64,000 nt of DNA from Tuctoria greenei (taxonomy: Eukaryota; Streptophyta; Magnoliopsida; Poales; Poaceae): the NCBI GenBank assembly GCA_036927565.1, contig JAYESD010000004.1:64664933-64728932 (forward strand), read 5' to 3'. The number at the start of each line of letters is the position of its first letter. Position 1 is the first letter of the stretch. Position numbers and translations under genes: made by a program. The notes under the pieces are model-generated. The model searched no databases. It saw only the letters and a list, made by a program, of their open reading frames with translations, and had not been told where the DNA came from. This document shows positions 54,745 to 64,000 of this stretch, piece after piece.

Positions 54745-54840
54745 TCCAAATTTATTGAGTATGTCTTGAGTGTACTAAGTTTGACTTATGAACGTCCCTT
54801 CCTTTTGTTGCCTCACTTGGAATCCCAAGAAGTACTTTAG

Positions 54841-55323
54841 CTATCCCATCATAGACATCTCAAACCTATTTGTCATAATTTTACTAAACTCCTCACAAAA
54901 AGATTTGTTAGTTGAACCAAAGATTATATCATCGACATAGATTTGACAAACAAAGAGATCATTGTCAAAGTTCTTTGTAAACAATGTATAATCTACTTTA
55001 CCGATCTTAAAGCCATTTTCAATTAAGAAATCTATAAGACACTCATACCAAGCTCTAGGAGCTTGTTTAAGGCCGTAGAGAGCCTTACGCAATTTAAATA
55101 TGTGATTGGGGAACTCTTCATCTTCAAACACGGGGGGTTGCTCCACATACGCCTCCTCCTTGATTGGTCCGTTGAGGAAGCTGCTTTTCACATACGTTTG
55201 ATAGAGCTTGAAATCATGGTGAGTAGCATATGCAAGTAATATTCTAATAGACTCAAGTCTAGCTACAGGAGCAAAGGTTTCATCAAAATCCAAACCTTCG
55301 ACTTGTGAATACCCTTTGGCCAC
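54841..55323 (-). pseudogene. Copia-3 reverse transcriptase
   Basis: AKGYSQVEGLDFDETFAPV, YVKSSFLNGPIKEEAYVEQ, LYGLKQAPRAWYECL and the active site CQIYVDDIIFGSTN. It ends at TAG (54841) in MMG stop LKYFLGF. A further stop lies before YTQDIL, at about 54777. Upstream, a frameshift near 55330 breaks the link with NKHDEHGVVTRN. Confidence 0.85.
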
Positions 55324-55942
55324 AAGTCGTGCCTTTGTTCCTTGTCACCACCCCATGTTCGTCATGTTTGTTGCGGAAGACCCATTTGGTGCCGACGACA
55401 TTAGATTTGGGTCTTTCGACTAGTTCCAACACCTCGTTTCTTTTGAAATTGTTGAGTTCTTCTTGCATGGCCACTACCCAATCCGGATCCTTCAATGCAT
55501 CCTCAACCCTGCGTGGTTCCAAAAAGGACAAAAACGAGTAATGCTCACAAAAATTAGCTATGCGAGATCTAGTAGTTACTCCCTTTTTGATGTCACCGAT
55601 GATGTTGTCGATTGGGTGACCCCTTTGGACGCATTGGTGTACTCTTGGGTGTGGTACTTGCTGTTTTGAATCTTCATGATCATCTTCTTCACCCCCTAAA
55701 TGGTTGCCCTCATTGACTTGTTGATCATCTTCACTTTCTTGAGGTTGATCTTGTATGGAAGCTCCCCCTTTATCATTGGTCTTCTCTTGTGGTTCATTTT
55801 CCACATGCATATGTAGAGATGGCTCTTGTGGTCGAACTTCAGCTAACGCCATTCTTCTAAATGCTTGACAAGGAGCTTCTTCTTTATATAGCACACATTG
55901 ATCAACTTGCTCCTTTTGGGAGCCATTAGTTTCATTGAACAC
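55283..55942 (-). pseudogene. Copia-3 integrase-RT linker and RT start
   Basis: FNETNGSQKEQVDQCVL, a Gln/Glu/Asp-rich linker, then PDWVVAMQEELNNFKRNEV and VVGTKWVFRNKHDEHGVV, the first RT block. The frame is lost at about 55330 by one base. Confidence 0.8.
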
Positions 55943-55966
55943 TACGTCACGTGCTACTTCAACAAG

Positions 55967-56626
55967 TTAGGAGGTCTTGTTGTAGACACAATAGGCATAA
56001 GTGTTCGAATCATAACCAAGCAAGAAACCTTCATCGGACTTTGAAGCGAACTTTGAAGTCCTAGGCTTCTTGTTCAAAATATAGCATTTGGAACCAAAAA
56101 CTCGAAAATATAAAATATTAGGCTTGTTACCGGTGAGTAGCTCATAGGATGTATTCTTGAGTAGTCGATGAAGATAAAGTCGATTTATGGCGTGGCAAGC
56201 GGTGTTGACCGCTTCCGCGCAAAATCGATCCGAGGTCTTGTAATCATCGAGCATTGTTCTCGCCATCTCTATGAGGGTTTGGTTCTTTCTTTCGGCAACT
56301 CCGTTTTGTTGAGGGGAGTAGGGTGCTAAAAACTTGTGCTTTATGCCTTCTTCATCTAGGTATTCCTCCACTTGTGTGTTCTTGAACTCCGTGCCATTGT
56401 CACTTCAAATGTTCTTGATTTTCAATGAAAATTCATTTTGAGCTCGCTTGAAGAACTTCTTGAGTATTCCTTGTGTTTCTGACTTATCATGTAAAAAGAA
56501 AACCCAAGTGAAGAGAGAAAAATCATCAACAACTACTAAACCATATTTGTTACCGCTGGTGCTTATGTAAGCAATTGGACCAAATAAGTCCATGTGAAGT
56601 AGCTCGAGCGGTCTTGTTGTAGTCAT
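55967..56626 (-). pseudogene. Copia-3 integrase core
   Basis: LLHMDLFGPIAYISTSG, VVVDDFSLFTWVFFLHDK, then a TGA at about 56405 in front of SDNGTEFKN (expected Arg, CGA), VEEYLDEEGIKHKF and PQQNGVAERKNQTLIEMART. The D-D-E residues are present. It ends at TAG 55967. Confidence 0.82.
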
Positions 56627-56650
56627 GACGTTCTTCGCGGGATGGGGTGC

Positions 56651-57205
56651 TCAAACTTGCTTCCCGGCTTGGCACGCGCTACAAGGCCTGCCTTTATCAA
56701 AAACAACATCCTTCAAACCTCGGATGTGATCGCCCTTGAGGAGTTTTTGAAGATTCCTCATACCAACATGCGCTAGCCGTCTATGCCACAACCAACCCAT
56801 GTTGGTCGTTGCAATCAAGCATGTGTCAGGTTCGGCTTTATCCTTGTTGAAGTCAACAAGATAAAGCTTTCCCTTTAACATACCCTTGAATGCAATGGAA
56901 CCATCACTCCTCCTAGAGACGGTCACAACCTCGTTAGTGAACAAGCAATTATAACTTTTATCACATAATTGAGATATGGATAGCAGGTTATAATCTAAGG
57001 AATTAACATGTAATACATGAGAAAGAGTGTGTTGTGGTGATATGGCAATTTTAACAGTACCGAGCACGTTTCCTTGACTATTGTCTCCAAAATAGATGCC
57101 CTCGCTTAGATCCTCATTTGCTTCATACTCAACGAACATCCTTCTTTCTCCGGTCATATGGTTGGTGCAGCCACTGTCTAGCACCCATTTTGATACACTG
57201 GAGGA
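56651..57205 (-). pseudogene. Copia-3 protease and integrase N-terminal module
   Basis: WVLDSGCTNHMTGERRMF (protease), LSISQLCDKSYNCLF, WLWHRRLAHVGMRNLQ and CSACQAGKQV, then TGA at 56651 (expected Gly). A TAA just upstream (57206-57208) replaces the Tyr codon kept in Copia-inner. Confidence 0.83.
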
Positions 57206-57224
57206 TTAGACTTGCAAAAGCAAA

Positions 57225-59626
57225 TTATGCCTTGGTTTTAGGTACCCAAGCTTGCTTGGGTCCTTTTAGGTTAGTCACAAGGGATTTGGGCCCCCACACA
57301 TGAGACATGGTGTTCCCATGGCGTGGCCCAACATAATGAGCATAAACTTTGCCAGAAGTACTTCTCATTAAGACATAAGATGCATTGAAAGTTCCAAATA
57401 GCAACTGTTGTTGTTTATACACAGGACTAGTCTGGGAGATCAGACTTGTCTGGATCCGGACCGGACTAATCCAATGATCATCCGTGTTGGATTCATTAAT
57501 TTTGGATTTTCTAGTTTGAGAGAGTCTTCCCTTTACAAAGACATTGCTCTCCTTGTTATTCTAATAGCTTCTAGTATGTTGCTTTTCACCATAAGAGTAA
57601 CCAATGCCATATTTGACATCAGGAGGTCTTGTGACCAAGTATGCACTACGTGCATATTTGATCTTCTCCTTGTAAAATATTCCATTTTTTGAAGGATTCT
57701 TGTCCTTGGTAGAGGTTGACTTGTCTTTCAAACTGGTGCCAACATTACAACATGTACAAGTAGAAGCAACTTCAGTTTTAATGGGTTGAAAAGTTGAACT
57801 TGAAGAGGATGAAGGGTCACCTTGCTTGAGTGCCTCAACTTGCACTTCAAGGATCTTGTTAACCTTGATTAGGTTAGCAAGGTCTTCCTTGATTGTAGCG
57901 TTTGAGTTGCTTAACTCCAAGCAAGCTCCCTTGCTCGAAGCTAATTCAAGCTCTAGTGACTTGCTTCGCTCCTTTTCAAGTTCTAGAAGCTTGCCAAGTT
58001 CGACATATTCCTACTTTTGGGAGATAATCATGTCTTCTTGACGATGTATCAACTTCTCCTTCTCAACAAGTTGATCAAGTAATAATTTCATTTTTGCGGC
58101 TGTTTTCTTATCTAATCCAATGAGCATATCTTCATTATCGCTAGCAATTTCACTATCACTAGAATAGGAATGCACGGAAGAGGGTTTTGTTGTTACCTTG
58201 CATTTACCTTCCTTTGCCATGAGGCAAGTGCCGTTCCCCTTCCATGCACCGAGAGTAGGGAAGAGAGTGGACTTCCTCGATTTCTTTTCGATGGCTATGC
58301 TAGCCATCTCCTCATCTTCTTTGTATGAGGACTCATCATTTGAGTCCCATTCTTTCCCAAGATGTGCTTGTTCAGCTTGCTTCTTCTTCTTGAAGAACTT
58401 CTTGGGTTGAGGCTTTGCTTCTTTGGTCTTCTTCTTGTTCTCTTCATATGGGCAATCAACTATAAAGTGGCTATACTCACCACAATTATAGCATGCCCGC
58501 CTCAACTTTGGGTTTGATCTTTCCTTGTACTTTCCTTCACTTGATTTAGCACCTTGTCTCTTCTTCATCATCTTCTTGAATTTCTTCATGAATAGTATCA
58601 TGTCATCTTCATCCAAGCCACTACTTTCATCATCACTGTCTTCTTCTAGTTGAGCTTCTCGAGTTTCTTTAGAAAAGGGATTAAGGGTGGACTTTAGAGC
58701 GACCCTTTCTTCTTTGCCGAGATGAGGTCGGCAATTTTCTTAACATGTTTGTCTTGTTTTTCCATCATCTCAAAGTTGATGATTTTCCCAAGTAGCTCAT
58801 TCGGGGTCATCTTCTTGTGTCTGGGGCTTTCTCGTATCATTGAGCACAAGGTGACATTGCGAGGCATGAAGACTCTAAGTAATAGCTTCACTACCTCGTG
58901 GTCATTCCACTTCTTGCTTCCATATGCTCGCACCTTGTTGATGAGCATCTTTAATCGGTTGTACATGTCTTGTGGTGACTCATCTTCTTCGATTGCGAAC
59001 CTTCCTAGCTCGCCTTCAATCAGCTCGATCTTCGCTTCTCGCACATGACGATCGCCTTCATGTACGGTTTGCAATGTATCCCATATTTCTTTTGTGATCT
59101 CGAGTCCATCCACTTTTGTAAACTCATCACGACTGAGTGATGAAGTGATGACTACAGTAGCTTGGGCATTTCAATGGATGGCTTGCTCTTGACTAGGCGT
59201 GAGCTCCTCATCATCATCTGGGATATCTATTCTTGTGCATACTATGCGCCAAAAACTTGGATTGAGAGAAATCAAATGCATTTTCATGTTTTGCCTCCAC
59301 ATCGAGTAGTCATTGTCGTCAAAGTATGGGGCTTTTCCAAGTGGAACAGATAGATAAAGATTATTGTTAGAATTTAGGCGATCATAGTTAAAAGTATATC
59401 AGGAGTAGTCGGTGTGACTACTCCCCTTCTTTTTCTTCTCATCTTCAATTTTCACCTTTCCCTTGGAAATGGTTTTCTTCCTTAGGAGCGCCTTGAGTTC
59501 CAGCGTCTCCTCATCGTCATCCTCGAAGTCTTGAATGGCTTTGAGGAGCTTCTCCAATTTCTGGTTCTTGTCTTCATCAACCTTCTCTTGGTTGTTGCTC
59601 TTGTGTACGCCCTTCATGTCCGACAT
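57225..59626 (-). pseudogene. Copia-3 gag
   Basis: ATG at 59626 (MSDMKGVHKSNNQE), aligned throughout with the intact Copia-inner gag. Breaks: TGA 59399 (SHTDYS stop, expected CGA), TGA at about 59171, a frameshift near 58700, TAG 58011 and TAG 57561. The gag domain (KEIWDTLQTVHEG, ESPQDMYNRLKMLINKV), the zinc knuckle CYNCGEYSHFIVDC and the coiled coil are preserved. Near 57418-57480 mutated palindromes are read as WISPVRIQTSLISQTSP. It ends WVPKTKA TAA, the same end as Copia-inner. Confidence 0.83.
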
Positions 59627-59665
59627 GATCTATTCGACCAATTAGTCTCCTTCTTGAAGAACCTC

Positions 59666-59677
59666 GCTCTGATACCA
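59666..59677 (-). other. Primer-binding site of Copia-3 (Met tRNA type)
   Basis: TGGTATCAGAGC on the minus strand, perfect, two bases from the LTR. Confidence 0.9.
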
Positions 59678-59679
59678 AT

Positions 59680-61235
59680 TGAATGTGGCCTAGAGGGGGT
59701 GAATAGGCCTTTTGAAATTTTGTCTGAAACTACAACACTTAACAACCAGATCAAATCTTGAGATATCGGACTAGTCCGGTCAAGTGCGGACTACTCCGGT
59801 GTGTACGAACTAGGTTAATCAAATTTGACCAATTAACTTGATTCTAGGATGTAAGCAGCAGAATTATACTTGTAGTTTAAGTGTAGCACAAATATAAACT
59901 AGGGTGTATCACAATTTAATCTTAAACTCAATGTTTCAACGTAAAGTGAGCACGATTGATTGAAACCCTAGATATATATATGAAATGTAAGAACAATGAG
60001 CACAAAGAAAGAACATAATGATTTTATCCTGTGGTTCGGTTCCCACAGAGGCAACCTACGTCCACGTTGAAGAGTCCACAAAAGGACCAGGTCTTCTCCA
60101 ACCCTACCCTCGTCGGATCGCCACAAAGGCCAATCCTATTCACTTATCACAAAGGGTAAATAACAAAATTCAAAGGGGCCTTCTCACACGTTAAGGGCTC
60201 CCCAAGATTACAACAAGAACTCCACCAAGAACACACTCAAAGGATTACAATGAAAATCATAGGAGTGTGTTAGGGAATCCAACCAAGAGCTCAATGAGTA
60301 ATGAATCGTGTCTATCCAATGATCCAAAGTGTATCCTCAAGGGATTGATCTTTGTTGAATTTGATTTCATGGAGAGATGTGTTTTTGAGGCTCTTGCGAG
60401 GTGTGATGGCACAGGGGGTCGACAGGGGTAAAAGTTGGGCCGTGCACATATATTTGTAAGGAGTTTCTAAAAGTGACCGTTAGGGGTTAGGAATATCGGA
60501 CTATTACATGGTGGACACCGGACTAGTCCGGTGTGCTTTGTGTAGCAAACCCTAGGTGTCCGAAATATCGGACTAGTCCGGCTAGAAGCGGACTTGTCCG
60601 ATTTCACTTTTGGAAATCTTCGGACCAGTCCGATAATCATTGGACTTGTCCAAATCAGTGAAACCCTAAGTGAATTGGGTGACAAGTCCACACTTGGAGG
60701 ACTTGTCTGATTTAGGTAGAGAGTTTTTGGACTAGTCCGTGCCAATATCGTACTTGTCCGATTTTCATCAGAATGATATCAGAATAGTCCGTTATGTGAT
60801 CGGACTTGTCTGATTTTGTGCAACTTGTGAAGTGTTTTGAGGACTAGTCCGCACTGGGGAGGACTAGTCCGATTCTAGTCAGAGAGATATCGGACTAGTC
60901 CGTGGTTATATCGGACTTGTCCGATCTTGTGTAGAAAGATATCGGACTGGTCCGGTGTCAGTCGGACTAGTCCGGTCCTGTATAAACTTGTTCAATGTGT
61001 GTGATTATTTGTGCTTTAGCTCTTGGGGTGTGTTTCCTCAACATACTCCATACACCATGATCTACTGCACTTGTTCCTTGAGCTCTTTTCCACATTGCTC
61101 CTCATTCTCCCTTCTTTTTGGCACCTTGCTTATTTTCTTATTAGAACCTGTGCTCATCTCAACAAAGTGGTTAGGATCTCATTTGCTTGTCATAAATCAT
61201 CCAAAACCCCCAAGGGATTCCTAGATGCACTTTCA
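59680..61235 (-). repeat. 5' LTR of Copia-3
   Basis: 1556 bp, TGAAAGTGCATC to GGCCACATTCA on the minus strand. The TATA position (60451-60458) reads TACAAATA instead of TATAAATA. Confidence 0.92.
60495..60978. repeat. Palindrome array in U3 of the Copia-3 5' LTR
   Basis: About 20 units, same order as in the 3' LTR of this element. Confidence 0.85.
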
Positions 61236-61240
61236 CTTAG
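61236..61240 (+). repeat. Target-site duplication of Copia-3, right copy (CTTAG)
   Basis: Matches 49464-49468. Confidence 0.92.
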
Positions 61241-61409
61241 ATAGGTTGAGAATATGAGTATGTGTAATTCCACTATATTGTATCTTATATTGTAAAAGAG
61301 AATATTGTGAAATAAAATATTTGTGTTGGTTATTTTGAGTTGCTTTTCATGTGTCGCATCTCATGGCGCCACCCAATGCGATCCTAGAATTGTGGGACTC
61401 CGATCCTCA
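61241..61409 (+). repeat. Gypsy B LTR, 3' end
   Basis: Continues the piece ending at 49468. It contains GTGTCGCATCTCATGGCGCCACCCAATG, close to 4130-4160 in Gypsy A, and ends CGATCCTCA before the PBS. Confidence 0.78.
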
Positions 61410-64000
61410 TAGTCAGGTATCAGAGCCACACTTGGAATAACACGCTTGTAAAGTGCCTATTTTTAGAACTTTGAAATAGTCGAGTGAGGATTACTCAGTG
61501 TGCCCACATAAGCTGGCAAAGCTAACATACTTATTATGTTCATTAATGATGCTCTGACATCAGGTAAGAGGTAAGACACACCACCTAGAGCGGATCAATC
61601 TCGGTAAGCTCACCATACGAGAAGTGGTATGTGATTGTCCTCCGTGGTTTGGCACAAGAGTTAATATGAGTCTCCAAAGATCTTCATGTTCTAAGAATAT
61701 ATGAAGCTCTGGTCCCTGGCGTGCATTAGGTAAGAAAGTGGAAACCCTATCGTGTTGTCGGTAAAGCGGTAGTATGCAACTCTTGAACTTCTCATGTTCA
61801 AAGGGCCATATGCAATCCTCGCCATCGGCATGCCTCAACTCTTTTATGGCAGTAGATTGTATGTGTCGGATTGATAAAATTTCCGTTTGTGGCTACTCTT
61901 TCGCGCTCTATTCAAGTCCTCTATCGTTTGGTGTTGAAACACAATCACATTTCTCGAGGCGTGTGTTGCTCGATAATGGGCTGTATGGAAGATATAGGGC
62001 ATTAGTTTTGGTGATGAAATATTATCTTGTGATTGCCTATCGTGTTGCCGATGTTGTCTCGCCCTGTGGTGGTGCTACTTGTAAGAATTGTGAATATGTG
62101 TCTTCTGCAGATACACTAACCGCGTTATATGTAGCTCGAGTGGAAAAAACATTTGCGAGTGAACTTTCTTAGTCCACCATTGAGAAGTATGCCAAAATAC
62201 CGGCTTATGATTTTCTTTGGTGAGGAACATAGTACCTTCATTGCATTCGAGCTACATCGGACACGTCGATGACGATATCCGTTCCGGGGATGTGACTCTA
62301 AAGAACAACTAAAATGGACCAAATATGAGGTAAGAATACAACTTTTAGCTGTCAAGCTCTGATTTTGAACTAAGTTTCAAAATTTGAGTATGTTTTCAAC
62401 TCATGTTTTTCAAAACCAGTGAGTTCTGTTTCCTGGCAAAATTTTACCTGATTTAAAAAATCCATAATTCCCAGTAATCTCCAATAGAGGCGTATTTGAT
62501 ATAGTTGGAAATATTAGCATTTTATATAAATATTTTTTGTTCACTTCCAGAACATAATCCCTCTCTAACTTGTTAAAAATTTCAAATCTCCAAACTCTGC
62601 CAAACCGGACAGAAAACTGGAACGGTTCTGTACTCTTCACCAATTTATCTGTAACTGGTGGAGAAGAATGTAATGAGGTCATATGATATATTTTTGGAAT
62701 CCTGATCAGATATGTAACAATGTTGTAATTTAAATTTCTGTTAAATTTTAAATATAACTATATGAAAATCTGTGCACAAATCAGCCATAAACAATGGATG
62801 TGCTGTCAAAATTGCTCAGAAAACTGTCAGGTTTGAAAAGCCATATCTCATCAACCGTAACAGATCGTGTGGCAAACCACTACTTTTTAGAAAGTCCCTG
62901 AAGTGTACTGTAAAGTTGTTATTAACCTCAATATCTGATTTTGCCAATAACATGATTTAAATGGAGTTTGAGTCTAGACTAGTTGTTTTCCAACAGAATT
63001 TGATCAGTTTGAGGACGTTTTTGTTTGGTTATGAATTTGGTTCTTGATTTCAACTCAAGAAGTTTCATAACATCCTATGTGTTGTGATTCAACATTTTGC
63101 TAGTGTAATTGAGTGACCCAATAAAACCTCATTTCTTTTGATGGCCATGTGTGTGTCTTATTGAAGGATAGTGAGGGTGTACAAAAGATAACGGGCATGA
63201 CATCTCGCCGTGACCAACGATAGCTGAAATGAACATTCATCCATGGAACTCATTATTTTGGAACTCGCTATTGTATAGTGATCTTGAGATGATATATTTT
63301 GTATATAGTTCATACTTTATTAATATACGTATGTCACGCAAGTATTTAGTTATCAATACGCGCACAATGGTTTTCTTCATTGTGTGACCGTGCAACATCA
63401 TGTGTTGTGGCATATTGTGCATTGGTTTCACTTCCATGAGTTGCACATCACCTTATCGTGAGGATTTTTTGAGTAAGTTTCTCAGTCTCCTAGTTCAAAA
63501 CATAAGGGGGAAGGAGTGCTCAAGTGGAATTACATCATCAAAAGAATCCAATCCAAGCACAAGGCTACCTCATAATGGATGGAGTGTGACTTCAACCCTA
63601 TTATGGTTATTAAGGAACAATATCAATCACCACTACATGATTGAAGAGAAGATTAAGTGAAGCACCATTAAGGACAGCTCTAATAGCCTCGATGCTATGC
63701 CTAGAGGGTACTGAGGTAACTTAGTTAGTTGATTTCTCACGAAGGTATGATTTCTTTATTCAGCAGGTGCAACAAGGATTAGGTGAAGAAATAAATAGGT
63801 CAATTAGAATGTGTACAAGGTTCCAAAGTTTAAGATGGTGTAGTATTTTGCTTACCATTCCTCGCTTCCTTGATTAAACTTGAACTCTTCAACCTTGGTC
63901 AAGATATGAGAAGGGTACACCTTATCTAGCACTTCTCCCGACCAAGTGATTCAAGCATTGGGAAATTGAGATAATGCTTACCGTGTTTTAATTGTCATAC
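61410..64000 (+). mobile_element. Gypsy B internal region, no recognisable gag or pol
   Basis: The first part aligns with the Gypsy A leader (AGGTAAGAGGTAAG near 61562, GGTGAGGAACATAGTACC near 62219). At 63100-63370 it aligns loosely with the Gypsy A leader just before gag (20130-20340). Where Gypsy A has gag, 63440-64000 shows no gag, and I see no long frame. Either Gypsy B is a non-coding derivative or a further insertion starts near 63440. The extra ORF of Gypsy A is also missing. Confidence 0.55.
61415..61426 (+). other. Primer-binding site of Gypsy B (Met tRNA type)
   Basis: AGGTATCAGAGC, one base from TGGTATCAGAGC. This shows that the LTR just before it is a 5' LTR and that Gypsy B reads left to right. 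Confidence 0.75.

Larger units (their letters stand above)
49469..61235 (-). mobile_element. Copia-3: complete SIRE/Maximus-like Ty1-copia element, minus strand
   Basis: LTRs at 59680-61235 (5') and 49469-51028 (3'), the duplication CTTAG, a perfect Met-type PBS, gag, pol, an env-position ORF and a PPT. It is close to Copia-inner in length (11.77 against 11.78 kb) and sequence, and lies in the opposite orientation. All coding blocks carry stops or shifts. One LTR end has AG in place of TG (49469). Confidence 0.93.

Noticed and set aside
63400..63660. 86-residue ORF in Gypsy B as a gag remnant
   Set aside because: Its residues do not match the Gypsy A gag start or capsid blocks, so I cannot support it as gag.
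1..64000. tRNA, rRNA or cellular genes
   Set aside because: I found no tRNA cloverleaf, rRNA stretch or host exon; the tRNA-like words are primer-binding sites next to LTR ends.

Overview
This window holds no cellular gene that I can recognise. It is intergenic DNA of a plant, most likely a grass, built almost entirely from LTR retrotransposons nested inside one another. The grass assignment rests on the element types: SIRE/Maximus-like Ty1-copia elements with an extra ORF after pol, a chromovirus-like gypsy element with 4.2-kb LTRs, and a Tat-type gypsy element with two RNase H domains and an antisense ORF of the 'putative gypsy type transposon' kind. The species cannot be told from the sequence.

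The nesting, oldest to youngest where it can be ordered, is as follows. (0) Gypsy B, plus strand, is the base layer: LTR pieces at 48460-49468 and 61241-61409, then a primer-binding site and internal DNA to the window end. (1) Two minus-strand copia elements sit in the gypsy B LTR: Copia-outer (29270-48459, its 3' part lies off the left edge) and Copia-3 (49469-61235, complete, TSD CTTAG). (2) Two elements sit in Copia-outer: Copia-inner (32224-44003, plus strand, complete, TSD ACATT), which splits the outer pol inside the integrase region, and Gypsy A (about 1-29269, plus strand; only about 55 bp of its 5' LTR are missing). (3) A Tat-type gypsy element (7080-20053, complete, TSD ACGTC, LTRs differing at about 12 of 863 positions) sits in an extra ORF of Gypsy A, just before that ORF's stop codon.

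Every element carries nonsense or frameshift lesions, so none looks autonomous. Many of the stops fit C-to-T changes. Gene order in the copia elements is LTR, PBS, gag, protease, integrase, RT, RNase H, spacer, env-position ORF, PPT, LTR. In Gypsy A it is LTR, Met-type PBS, extra ORF, gag, protease, RT, RNase H, integrase, degenerate chromodomain, PPT, LTR. In the Tat element it is LTR, PBS, gag-protease, RT, RNase H, second RNase H, integrase, then an antisense gene that appears to contain a 79-bp GT-AG intron.

The most striking non-coding signal is a 12-bp palindrome (CGGACTAGTCCG) and its near-palindromic partner (CGGACAAGTCCG), present in dozens of spaced copies in all three copia elements. 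The copies lie just upstream of the LTR TATA box, in the spacers after pol and before the env-position ORF, and in two elements inside gag itself, where they encode R-T-S-P peptides. The two variants tend to alternate in pairs.
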